This document shows, piece after piece, positions 16,445-24,703 of a DNA stretch of 64,000 nt. Numbering within the stretch: the stretch's first letter is position 1; each line of letters begins with the position of its first letter. The notes below the pieces were generated by a model. That model saw nothing but the letters and a program-made list of their open reading frames with translations. It was not told the origin of the DNA and searched no databases. Where the stretch lies: NCBI RefSeq assembly GCF_005771565.1, contig NZ_VAWA01000002.1, positions 124,001 through 188,000 of the forward strand. The letters run 5' to 3'. A program made the translations under genes and the position numbers. The stretch is from Nesterenkonia sphaerica (GTDB taxonomy: Bacteria; Actinomycetota; Actinomycetes; Actinomycetales; Micrococcaceae).

Positions 16445-17929
16445 GTGACACTTCAGGCGCGTACAGTGATCGGTTACGGCCTTGCCGGTTCGCTGCTGAT
16501 CCTCTGCGGGTCCCTGGGTGTGGGGTGGTTCGCTGCCGACGCCCCGCTCACCCGCCTGCCGCTATTGATATGGCTCCGAAGCGAAATGTTCGGTGTGGCG
16601 CTGTCCGTTGTGGCACTGACTGCCGGCTGCTGGGTGCTGTTCCACGCCTGGCTGCGCCTGAAGCACCTTGCCGTGTCGTTGCGTGTGGTCACTGCTGCGG
16701 CTCTGGCCTGGACCTCGCCACAGCTGCTGGCAGTGCCGATCTTCTCCCGTGACGTCTTCGCCTATGTGAACCAGGGGAGGCTGATCCTGGCAGGTGAAAA
16801 CCCGTACATCACCGGCGTCTCTTCTCTGGACAATTGGTTCCAGCGGGGGACTGACATCGGCTGGGCGGAGGACGCCACGCCCTATGGCCCGCTGTTTCTG
16901 TGGATCGCAGCCGGGGTGATGCGGGTCTCCGCAGACTCCGCCGAACTCGCAGTTCTGCTCTTTCGGCTGGTCTGTGTCGCCGGCGTGGCGCTGATCCTGA
17001 TCTTTGTTCCCAAACTCGCTGAACAGATGGGCACTGACCCGGTCCGGGCTCAATGGGTGGTCGGTGCTAACCCCCTGCTGATCATCAGTTTCATCTCCAG
17101 TGCCCACAATGATGCGCTGATGGTCGGACTGGCACTGGCCGGCACGTGGTGCGCAATCGGCGCTGGACGCCGCCGGGGCGGAGCTCACTGGGTCTTAGGG
17201 CTGCTGGCACTGGTGCTGATGGCGGCCTCCATCGGGACCAAACTGATCACCCTGGTGATGCTGCCCTTCATCGGTCTGCTGTGGGCCGGCACCCGAGCCA
17301 GCTGGCCGGCCCGGCTCAGCTACTGGATGCTGACCGCCGGGCTGACCGGCGCCATTCTGGCTGGGCTCGGGGCACTGGGCGGTTTCGGGCTGGACTGGGT
17401 GAGCGTGCTGGCCGGTACGGGATCGGGCGCATCCTTCTGGGCTCCGCTGACGATTTTGGTCACCCCGCTGGCGGGGTTGTGGCTGCTGCTGGGACACTCT
17501 CCGGACATCGTCTACGACGTCGCTGGAACCCTCGGGAGGATGTGCTCGGTGGTGGTGGTGCTGTGGCTGATGTTCCGCGGCGAGCAGCACCGCGCATTCC
17601 ACCGCATGATGTGGGCCTTCGCCGCGGTGGTGCTGCTGTCCCCGCTGATTCAGCCCTGGTACTTGCTCTGGATCCTGCCGCTCTTCGCGGCCGCCGGTCA
17701 CCTCACCGGAGGCCGCAGGCGCTGGCCGCTGGCGCTGACGGTCGGCGTCACCGGTTTCTTCTTGGCGTTTGGGGCGGCGGATCAGCTGTTCGTCCATCAA
17801 TTTCTGCAGGCGGACCTGATGATGGTGCTGATCTCGGCGGCAGTCTCCGTGGCAGGCGTCACGCTCATTTGGTTCCTGGACGCCAAGGCTCGCTCGGTAG
17901 TGTTGAGTCGTGATCCCGCTGCTCCTTAA
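16445..17929 (+). CDS. Polyprenol-phosphate-mannose alpha-1,6-mannosyltransferase-like GT-C enzyme (MptA/MptB family)
   Basis: This polytopic membrane glycosyltransferase of 494 aa is predicted to use polyprenyl-phosphate-mannose outside the membrane to extend an alpha-1,6-mannan backbone, as MptA/MptB do for lipomannan. It has about 12 hydrophobic segments. Family landmarks are PIFSRDVFAYVNQG (about residue 98; the Arg-Asp is in the first extracytoplasmic loop), ENPY (about 118), TPYGPLF (about 148), SAHNDALMVGL (about 219) and IQPWYLLW (about 401). GTG 16445 has a TAGACT box 7 nt upstream. A longer reading frame continues upstream to 15989 but runs across orn. It overlaps the next, similar gene by 20 bp. 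Confidence 0.85.
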   Translation: MTLQARTVIGYGLAGSLLILCGSLGVGWFAADAPLTRLPLLIWLRSEMFGVALSVVALTAGCWVLFHAWLRLKHLAVSLRVVTAAALAWTSPQLLAVPIFSRDVFAYVNQGRLILAGENPYITGVSSLDNWFQRGTDIGWAEDATPYGPLFLWIAAGVMRVSADSAELAVLLFRLVCVAGVALILIFVPKLAEQMGTDPVRAQWVVGANPLLIISFISSAHNDALMVGLALAGTWCAIGAGRRRGGAHWVLGLLALVLMAASIGTKLITLVMLPFIGLLWAGTRASWPARLSYWMLTAGLTGAILAGLGALGGFGLDWVSVLAGTGSGASFWAPLTILVTPLAGLWLLLGHSPDIVYDVAGTLGRMCSVVVVLWLMFRGEQHRAFHRMMWAFAAVVLLSPLIQPWYLLWILPLFAAAGHLTGGRRRWPLALTVGVTGFFLAFGAADQLFVHQFLQADLMMVLISAAVSVAGVTLIWFLDAKARSVVLSRDPAAP

Positions 17930-19562
17930 CCGTGCTTCGCGCACCGCCGACGCCGCTCGGGAGGCACTGGGCAGCTTCCGGGGCACCTCCTGGCTGATCG
18001 GGGGGCCCGAGGGTGAGATTTCCCATACGCTGCGTCAGGGTCTACTGGCGGCGGTGATGATCATGGTCGGCTCCTGGGGCGTGGGCTGGCTGCTGATGGT
18101 CTCGGGGTCGTGGATGCCGCTGCACCACGCATTGCTTCCGCTGCGCACCACCACCGCCGGGGCCATCACCTGCGCGGTGCTTCTGGTGGTCGGTGCCCTG
18201 CTGCTGCTGCGCTCCTGGCTGCGGTTGTCTCAGCGGATCACCGGATGGGACGATCCCACTGCGCTTGCCACCATGCGCCGCGCCGCGCTGCTCTGGGGCG
18301 CACCCATGCTCGCCTGTTTCCCCATCTTCTCCCGGGACGTCTTCTCCTACCTGGCCCAGGGCGGCCTGCTCGCCGCAGGCCAGAACCCCTACGAGGCGGG
18401 AGTCTCCGAGCTGCCCGGCTGGTTCGGGGTGGGGGCAGATGATCTTTGGGCCGAGTCACCCTCTCCCTACGGTCCGCTGTTCCTTCTGCTGGCCCAAGGC
18501 ATCTGGGTGCTCACCGGCGGAGTCCCGGAGCTCTCTGTGCTGCTGTTCCGGCTGCTGGCGGTGTTCGGCGTCGTGCTCATGCTGCTGATCATTCCCCGCC
18601 TGGCCATAATGTTCGGTGCCCAGCCGTCCTGGGCGATCTGGCTCTGCCTGCTCAATCCGCTGAGCCTGCTGGTCTTCATCCCCGCCGCGCACAATGATGC
18701 GCTGATGATCGGCCTCATGCTGGCCGGAATCTGGTACGCCCTGCGCGGCAAGCGCCTTGCTGCGGCACTGCTGCTGATCGGTGCAGTGGCCATCAAACCT
18801 ATCGCCCTGGTGGTGCTGCCCTTCGCTGCGCTGCTGGCGCTGGAAAAGACAGAGAACTACCTCCACCGCATCCGCGAATGGGCCCTGGTCGGCGTGCTTG
18901 GCGCGGTGCTGCTATTCGGCGGCGGCTGGCTGATCGGTGTGGGCACCGGCTGGTTCACTACCGCGTTGGGCGCAGGTGCGGCTGTGCTGCAGGGCGCCCC
19001 GGTAGGCCTTCTGGGCCTGGGCCTGGGCTGGTCGGTGGAGCTGCTCGGCGGCCCCGACCACGGCGTCGTCGCCAGTTGGTTCTACACGGCAGCCCGGCTG
19101 GTCTCAGCTGCGGTCCTGGCACTGATGCTGCTGCAGCCTCGGATTGGGAACCCTGTCCTCTGGGCAGGCTACGGCTTGACTGTCGTGGTGCTGACCTCCT
19201 CGGTGATCCAGCCGTGGTATGTGCTATGGCTCCTTCCCCTCTTCGCCGTGGTCCACGTTTATCGCGGCATGATCCTGAAGCTTGTCACTCTGCTGCTGAC
19301 GATCATGACCCTGCTGGCCATGGTGGGCCAGCTGTCGGTGGTGCAGTGGGTGGATTCGCTGCTGGTGCAGGCGGTGGCCTCCGCAGTGGCGGCGGGGTAT
19401 CTGCTCTACATCATTTTTATCGACCCCAATACCACCACACTGTTCCGCCGGAACCGACCCTCCGCCCGGTGGAACGCGGCCCAGGGCTGGATGCGCCTGC
19501 GTGACCTCTCCGCCCCGGAGTCCTCCTGGTCGGCCTCCGACATCTGCCGAAAGGACCGGTGA
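17910..19562 (+). CDS. Second MptA/MptB-like GT-C mannosyltransferase
   Basis: This 550-aa protein is a paralogue of the previous gene, with the same ordered motifs: PIFSRDVFSYLAQG, QNPYEAG, SPYGPLFLL, AAHNDALMIGL and IQPWYVLWLLPL. It has about 12 hydrophobic helices, a longer cytoplasmic N-terminus and a basic C-terminal tail (RRNRPSARW). Two such enzymes in tandem match the MptA/MptB division of labour, one starting and one elongating the alpha-1,6-mannan. The sequence does not say which is which. GTG 17910 lies inside the upstream gene with a 20-bp overlap. The next gene starts 3 bp after its stop. Confidence 0.85.
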   Translation: MIPLLLNRASRTADAAREALGSFRGTSWLIGGPEGEISHTLRQGLLAAVMIMVGSWGVGWLLMVSGSWMPLHHALLPLRTTTAGAITCAVLLVVGALLLLRSWLRLSQRITGWDDPTALATMRRAALLWGAPMLACFPIFSRDVFSYLAQGGLLAAGQNPYEAGVSELPGWFGVGADDLWAESPSPYGPLFLLLAQGIWVLTGGVPELSVLLFRLLAVFGVVLMLLIIPRLAIMFGAQPSWAIWLCLLNPLSLLVFIPAAHNDALMIGLMLAGIWYALRGKRLAAALLLIGAVAIKPIALVVLPFAALLALEKTENYLHRIREWALVGVLGAVLLFGGGWLIGVGTGWFTTALGAGAAVLQGAPVGLLGLGLGWSVELLGGPDHGVVASWFYTAARLVSAAVLALMLLQPRIGNPVLWAGYGLTVVVLTSSVIQPWYVLWLLPLFAVVHVYRGMILKLVTLLLTIMTLLAMVGQLSVVQWVDSLLVQAVASAVAAGYLLYIIFIDPNTTTLFRRNRPSARWNAAQGWMRLRDLSAPESSWSASDICRKDR

Positions 19563-19565
19563 GCA

Positions 19566-20873
19566 ATGGCTGCCCCACAGCTTTCCGCCCGTGCGGTCAT
19601 CGTCCTGCTCACCGCCACCTTCATCGGCGCGTTGCTGTCAGTGGTGGCTGTGCAATGGTGCCGGATCAATGGCTGGACCGACCCCGGACAACACCTGGCT
19701 CTGTGTTATTCGGATTTCCCGCTGCTGTTCGCAGAGCGCGGCCTGGCAGACGGCGCATTCCCATTCATCGATGACGTCTCGGACGCAGAAACCATGGAGT
19801 ACCCGGTGCTGATCGGGATGGTCGCCGGGGTGATTGCGGCAGTGATACCGGGCGAGGGTGCCACGGGGGAGCGCCTGCTGGCATTCCACGATCTCAACCA
19901 CTTGGCAGTGATGGTGTGCTGGGTTGGCCTGGTGCTGGTCACCGCACTGTCGCTGCCACCAGAGCGACGCCGTCACGCACTCCTGGTTGCCCTGGCTCCG
20001 GGCATCATTCTCACCGTGTCCATCAACTGGGACATGTGGGCGGTGTTCCTGGGTGCGGCGGCGCTGCTGGCCTGGGGGCGCCGCCGTCCTGTGCTGGCGG
20101 GGGCGCTGATCGGCCTGGGCACGGCGATGAAGCTGTATCCGCTGCTGTTCCTGGGGGCGATGATTGTCCTCTGCGTGCGGACCGGGCAATGGCGGACGCT
20201 GGCGCTGACGGTGTGCGCCGCCGCGGTGACCTGGCTGGCGGTCAATGCGCCGTTCATGCTGACCCAGCCGGAACAGTGGGCGACCTTTTACCGCTTCTCC
20301 TCCGCCCGCGAACCGGGGTTCTCCTCGGTGTGGTTGGCCCTGACGCCGACCGGGTGGTCCGGAGAGACATTCTCCCTGCTCTCCAACGGGCTGTTCCTGC
20401 TGTGCTGTGTGGCCATTGCCTGGCTGGGTCTGGCGGCAGCGCACCGGCCCACCACAGCGCAGCTGTGTCTGCTGATTGTGGGGTGCTTCGTCCTACTGGG
20501 GAAGGTGTACTCCCCGCAGTTCGTCATATGGCTGATCCCGCTGGTGGTGCTGGCGCTGCCGCGGCCGGCGGTCTTTCTCACCTGGCAGGGCGCCGAAGTC
20601 TTCCATTGGCTCAGCGTGTGGCTGATCAGCGCCAAGATCACCTCAGACGGCGCCGTCGGCGGCGGGCACTACATCTTCGAGGTGCTCTACGGGCTCGGCA
20701 TCGCCGCCCATATGGCAGCCCTGATCTGGATCCTGGTCCTGGTGGTGCGCGATATTCTGCGCAGGCCCACTGCTGATCCGCTGGCCGGCCCGGTGGGCCC
20801 CTGCGCGGACGCTCTGCCGTGGCTGAGCAAGGCAGAGCCGCATACGCCGAGCAGAACGGCCGCCGATGGGTGA
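19566..20873 (+). CDS. GT87/DUF2029-family membrane glycosyltransferase
   Basis: This 435-aa polytopic protein is of the GT87 family, which includes mycobacterial alpha-1,2-mannosyltransferases that use polyprenyl-phosphate-mannose for lipomannan branching. Landmarks are the acidic loop in LCYSDFPLLF (about residue 45), MEYPVLIG (about 78), NWDMWAVFLGAAALLAWGR (about 155), GTAMKLYPLLFLGA (about 182) and GKVYSPQFVIWLIPL (about 315). About ten hydrophobic helices are visible. It starts 3 bp after the second GT-C gene and overlaps the AEC gene by 8 bp. Sugar and acceptor are inferred from family and context. Confidence 0.8.
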   Translation: MAAPQLSARAVIVLLTATFIGALLSVVAVQWCRINGWTDPGQHLALCYSDFPLLFAERGLADGAFPFIDDVSDAETMEYPVLIGMVAGVIAAVIPGEGATGERLLAFHDLNHLAVMVCWVGLVLVTALSLPPERRRHALLVALAPGIILTVSINWDMWAVFLGAAALLAWGRRRPVLAGALIGLGTAMKLYPLLFLGAMIVLCVRTGQWRTLALTVCAAAVTWLAVNAPFMLTQPEQWATFYRFSSAREPGFSSVWLALTPTGWSGETFSLLSNGLFLLCCVAIAWLGLAAAHRPTTAQLCLLIVGCFVLLGKVYSPQFVIWLIPLVVLALPRPAVFLTWQGAEVFHWLSVWLISAKITSDGAVGGGHYIFEVLYGLGIAAHMAALIWILVLVVRDILRRPTADPLAGPVGPCADALPWLSKAEPHTPSRTAADG

Positions 20874-21843
20874 AATGCTGGGGGTCATAGCCCCGCTGTT
20901 CGTACTGATCCTGGTCGGCTTCGCCGCCGGCTTCGGCACCCGGTTCCGAGAGGGAGCGCCTTACCTCAACGCCTTCGTGTTCTATTTCGCCCTGCCCTGC
21001 TTCCTCTACACCTCCATCGTCTCCGCCCCGGAGGTACAGAGCTTCCCGCTGGCGGTGCCGCTGATCGTGCTGACAGTGACACCGCTGCTCGCGGTGGGGT
21101 TGTACTACCTGTGCCGCGGCCTGGGCGGGCTGTCCAAAGAGCTGGCCGCACCCGTGTCGCTGGCCGGCAGTTTCGGCAACGTGGGCTACTTCGGGATCCC
21201 CATATCCGTGGGTCTGCTGGGGCCCGAGGCCGGCCTGACCGCAGGGATCGTGCACATGCTGCACAACATTTTCTTCATGAACGCCTACCCTCTGGTCCGT
21301 ACTGCCGTGCTGACCCGGCAGCGCGAAGGTGCCGCAGGGTCCTTCGGCCAACTGTGGCGGCTCCAGCTGTGGCCCATCCTTCGCCGCGGCCTGCTGCAGA
21401 ACCCGGTGTTCTGGTTCATGGGCCTTTCGCTGCTGGTGGTGCTGACCCCCTTCAGCATGCCTGCACTGTTCGACGAGCCGGTCGCGATGCTCGGTGCCAC
21501 CGCGGTGCCACTGGCGCTGGTGTGCGTCGGCCTGGCCCTGCACCCGGCGCTTCAGGGAGTGCGCAGCGGGGCGGTGCCGCTGCTGCCGGTGGGTATCGGC
21601 ACCTCTGTGAAGCTGCTGGTGCTGCCCGTGCTGACCTGGTTGGCTGTGCTGCCGTTCTATGACTCCCTGGGCCCAGTCTGGGCCGGGACCCTCATCATTC
21701 TGGCTGCTACGCCGTCGTCGACCACGGCGTTCATCTTCTCTGAACAGTACGACCGTGACGGTCGCATGGCGGCGGCGGTGCTCGTGGGGACCACCGGGGT
21801 CTCACTGCTGACCCTTCCCCTGGTCGCGGTGCTGCTGCTTTAG
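20866..21843 (+). CDS. AEC (auxin efflux carrier) family transporter
   Basis: This 325-aa membrane protein has about ten helices in two inverted halves. GSFGNVGYFGIPISVGLLG (about residue 100) and ATPSSTTAFIFSEQY (about 282) are the paired crossover regions typical of AEC carriers. Bacterial members transport organic acids such as malate, or malonate; the substrate here is unknown. It overlaps the GT87 gene by 8 bp and so is probably in the same transcript, though a role in glycan assembly is not established. Its stop overlaps a candidate iron box for the next operon. Confidence 0.85.
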   Translation: MGEMLGVIAPLFVLILVGFAAGFGTRFREGAPYLNAFVFYFALPCFLYTSIVSAPEVQSFPLAVPLIVLTVTPLLAVGLYYLCRGLGGLSKELAAPVSLAGSFGNVGYFGIPISVGLLGPEAGLTAGIVHMLHNIFFMNAYPLVRTAVLTRQREGAAGSFGQLWRLQLWPILRRGLLQNPVFWFMGLSLLVVLTPFSMPALFDEPVAMLGATAVPLALVCVGLALHPALQGVRSGAVPLLPVGIGTSVKLLVLPVLTWLAVLPFYDSLGPVWAGTLIILAATPSSTTAFIFSEQYDRDGRMAAAVLVGTTGVSLLTLPLVAVLLL

Positions 21844-21896
21844 GGTGACCTCAACTACGTAACATAATTAGCAAATGGACTTGTGACGTATAGTTG
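21840..21896 (+). promoter_or_regulatory. Candidate promoter/operator region of iron ABC operon
   Basis: The 19 bases from 21840 match the DtxR/IdeR consensus (TTAGGTTAGGCTAACCTAA) at about 13 positions by eye. Downstream, CAACTACGT (21852-21860) and ACGTATAGTTG (21886-21896) form an imperfect inverted repeat, and TATAGT (21889-21894) could be a -10 box. Iron control would suit an Fbp-type importer, but the match is only partial. Confidence 0.35.
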
Positions 21897-21973
21897 TTAA
21901 TCGGGCTTCCACAGGGGAGGCTCCGCACTCGCACCCAAGGGAACCTATGGTCACTTGGAAAGGACCCCGAAGA

Positions 21974-23032
21974 ATGATTCGTATGACCCGGGCGGCAGCC
22001 GCTGTCGCCGCGGCCTCCGCATTGGTGCTCACCGCTTGCGGAGACGACCAGGACACCACAGGAGGCAACGACGGTGACGCAGCCGGGGGAGCTGAAGGCG
22101 ACAGCCTCGTGCTCTACTCCGGACGCAACGAAGAGCTGATCCAGCCGCTGGTCGACCAGTTCGAGGAGGAAACCGGGATTGAGGTGGACGTCCGCTTCGG
22201 TGACACCGCCGAACTCGCCGCACAGCTGCTCGAGGAGGGCGAGGCCAGCCCAGCCGACCTCTTCCTGGCCCAGGACGCCGGCGCGCTCGGTGCTGTGGCG
22301 CAGGAGGGCCTCTTCGCCGAACTGGATCAGGACGTGCTGGAGCAGGTGCCGGAAATTTACCGCGACGACGCAGACACGTGGGTAGGCGTCTCCGGACGCC
22401 TGCGGACCTTGATATACAACACCGATATGGTGGATGAGTCCGACCTTCCCGAAACGGTCGAAGAGCTCACCGGTCCCGAGTACGAAGGCCGGGTGGCGAT
22501 CGCTCCCACCAACGCGTCCTTCCAGTCCTTCGTCACCGCGCTGCGTGTCACAGAGGGCGACGACGCCGCAAAGGACTGGCTGGAGCAGATGGCGGACAAC
22601 GATCCGCAGTACCGTGAGAAGAACGGCGTGATCGTCTCCGATGTCATTGACGGGGCCGTCGAGATGGGCCTGGTCAACCACTACTACCTCTACGCCCAAG
22701 CCGAGGAACGCGGAGTCGACGTTGATGAGCTGCCCGCCGCCAACCATCTGTTCCCTGATGGAAACGTTGGGGCCCTGATGAATGTGGCCGGGGCCGGGAT
22801 CCTGAATCCCGACAATGACGCTGCTGCCCAGCTGTTGGAGTACTTCCTCTCCCAGGAGGGTCAACAGTACTTTGTGGAGGAGACCGCAGAGTATGCCATG
22901 ATCGACGGCTTCGATGCTCCCGAGGGAATGCCGGCACTGGACGATCTCGATGTGCCGGACATTGACCTGAATCAGCTTGACGACCTCGAATCGACAATCC
23001 AGCTGATCACTGAAGCCGGAATGGCGGGCTAA
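21974..23032 (+). CDS. Iron(III) ABC transporter substrate-binding lipoprotein (FbpA-like)
   Basis: This 352-aa extracytoplasmic binding protein has a lipoprotein signal ending in LVLTAC (Cys about residue 21). The mature part opens with SLVLYSGRNEELIQPLVDQF, the start typical of FbpA/FutA-type ferric ion binding proteins, and contains further Fbp-like blocks (ADLFLAQDAGALGAV, the Tyr pair in VNHYYLYAQAEE). ATG 21974 has GGAAAGGA about 9 nt upstream; an earlier ATG at 21947 would put nine extra residues before the signal. It heads a three-gene ABC operon. A strong hairpin (23071-23093) separates it from the permease gene. Confidence 0.88.
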   Translation: MIRMTRAAAAVAAASALVLTACGDDQDTTGGNDGDAAGGAEGDSLVLYSGRNEELIQPLVDQFEEETGIEVDVRFGDTAELAAQLLEEGEASPADLFLAQDAGALGAVAQEGLFAELDQDVLEQVPEIYRDDADTWVGVSGRLRTLIYNTDMVDESDLPETVEELTGPEYEGRVAIAPTNASFQSFVTALRVTEGDDAAKDWLEQMADNDPQYREKNGVIVSDVIDGAVEMGLVNHYYLYAQAEERGVDVDELPAANHLFPDGNVGALMNVAGAGILNPDNDAAAQLLEYFLSQEGQQYFVEETAEYAMIDGFDAPEGMPALDDLDVPDIDLNQLDDLESTIQLITEAGMAG

Positions 23033-23070
23033 CCCATCACTACTGTCGCGGAAGCTGCCCAGCAGCGGGT

Positions 23071-23093
23071 CGCCTGGCCGAGTCAGCCAGGCG
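23071..23093 (+). other. Intercistronic hairpin between binding protein and permease genes
   Basis: CGCCTGGC and GCCAGGCG form a perfect 8-bp GC-rich stem with a 7-nt loop, 8 bp before the permease GTG. No T-run follows, so it is not a classic terminator. Such hairpins commonly stabilise the mRNA of the binding-protein gene or lower permease translation. Confidence 0.5.
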
Positions 23094-23101
23094 GCCCCGC
23101 C

Positions 23102-24703
23102 GTGCCTTCCGCCCCGGGCCCCGAGCGTCAGGGCCGCCGGCGCAGGCCCTTCAAGCGAGGCAGCAGATCAGGAGCGCCATGGTGGCTGGGGGTGCTGGCC
23201 TGCCTGACCACCGGTGTGGCGCTGCTGCCGTTGTTCTACCTGGTCCTCCGGGCCACCGAGTACCCCGCTGCGGACTTTCTCGACGCGGTCTTCAGCGCAC
23301 GCAGCGCACGCCTGGCCAGCACCTCACTGGCGCTGACCGGGGCGGTGACCGGTCTGTGCCTAGTCATCGGCGTCGGGATGGCGGTGCTGGTCACCAGAAC
23401 CTCGATACCGTTGCGGCGGTCCCTGGCGGTCGCCGCCGCCCTGCCCTTGGCGATACCCAGTTATGTGGCCGCCTTCGGGTGGCAGTCGATGAACCAACTT
23501 CTCAACCCGGGCACCACCTTCGAAGGCTTCTTCGCCGCCACGGTGGTGATCACCACGGTGACCTACCCCTATGTCTTCCTGCCCGCAGCCGCAGCACTGA
23601 TGCGGGTAGGACCGGCCCAGGAAGAGGCGGCTCGGGCGCTGGGGCGTGGACCGGTCAACACGTTCTTCACGGTGACGGTCCGTCAGTCCGCGCCCGCCAT
23701 CACCTCTGGCGGGCTGCTCTGCGCCATCTACGTGGTGGCGGACTTCGGAGCCGTGTCCATCCTGCGCCTGGACACCTTCACCCGCGCAGTGTTCACCAGT
23801 TTCTCCATGGGATTCGACCGTCTCGGTGGGATCGCACTGTCATCGGTGCTGCTGGTGCTCACCATGGTGGTGCTGCTGGTGGAAGGCCGGTTTCGGCGCA
23901 CCTCCACCCGCTATGCGGCCATCGGCACCGATGGCGGCTCCGCCCCGATGCGCCTGAATATGGGCCGGTGGGCGATCCCCGCTTTGGGCCTGGCATGGGC
24001 GGTGGTCTTCATCAGTCTCGTGGTTCCCGGTACGGCTCTGGCCTACTGGTCATACCGCGGAGTCTCCACACCCGGCTCGATCGCCGAAGTCGCCGGGGCC
24101 TTCGGCAACTCCCTCTGGGTCGCCGCGCTCGGCGCCGCGGCCACCACCATCCTGGCAGTTCCGCTGGCACTGTACATCGCACGGCGCGGCTCCCTGCTCG
24201 CCCGAGGCTTGGAAAGGCTGGCCTACCTCGCCCACTCGCTGCCTGGCGTGGTGATCGGCCTCGCGGTGGTCATGCTGGGCATCTCCGTGGTGCCGGCCCT
24301 GTACCAGACCACTTGGCTGCTGGTCCTGGCCTACTGCACGCTGATGCTGCCACTGGCGCTGGGGCCCGCAGTTGCGGCGGCACTGAGCGCACCGGCCGAG
24401 CTGGAAGAAGCAGCACGCGCCCTGGGGAAGTCGTCACTGACTGCGTATCTGCGCGTCACACTTCCCCTGATGGCACCCGGCATCGGGTCCGGATTCCTGC
24501 TGGTGATGCTCACCGTCATCAAGGAGCTGCCGGCAACACTGATGCTGCGCCCCACCGGTTTCGACACCCTGGCCACCCGGCTGTGGACCTACACCGGAAA
24601 TGATTCCCTCGCAGCAGCGGCGCCGTTCGCCGTCCTGCTGGTCCTCTTGGCCGCCATTCCTGCGTGGCTGATGATTTCCCGACTGCTCAAGGAGGAAAAG
24701 TGA
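23102..24703 (+). CDS. Iron ABC transporter permease with fused halves (FbpB-like)
   Basis: This 533-aa permease has about 12 membrane helices arranged as two homologous BPD_transp_1 domains. Each half carries an EAA loop contacting the ATPase: QEEAARALGRGPVNTFFTVT (about residue 176) and LEEAARALGKSSLTAYLRVT (about 437). The fused arrangement is the FbpB/CysTW-like pattern of ferric iron importers. The GTG start has no ribosome-binding site and follows a hairpin closely, so the start is uncertain by some residues within the basic N-terminus. The stop overlaps the ATPase GTG by 4 bp. Confidence 0.9.
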   Translation: MPSAPGPERQGRRRRPFKRGSRSGAPWWLGVLACLTTGVALLPLFYLVLRATEYPAADFLDAVFSARSARLASTSLALTGAVTGLCLVIGVGMAVLVTRTSIPLRRSLAVAAALPLAIPSYVAAFGWQSMNQLLNPGTTFEGFFAATVVITTVTYPYVFLPAAAALMRVGPAQEEAARALGRGPVNTFFTVTVRQSAPAITSGGLLCAIYVVADFGAVSILRLDTFTRAVFTSFSMGFDRLGGIALSSVLLVLTMVVLLVEGRFRRTSTRYAAIGTDGGSAPMRLNMGRWAIPALGLAWAVVFISLVVPGTALAYWSYRGVSTPGSIAEVAGAFGNSLWVAALGAAATTILAVPLALYIARRGSLLARGLERLAYLAHSLPGVVIGLAVVMLGISVVPALYQTTWLLVLAYCTLMLPLALGPAVAAALSAPAELEEAARALGKSSLTAYLRVTLPLMAPGIGSGFLLVMLTVIKELPATLMLRPTGFDTLATRLWTYTGNDSLAAAAPFAVLLVLLAAIPAWLMISRLLKEEK

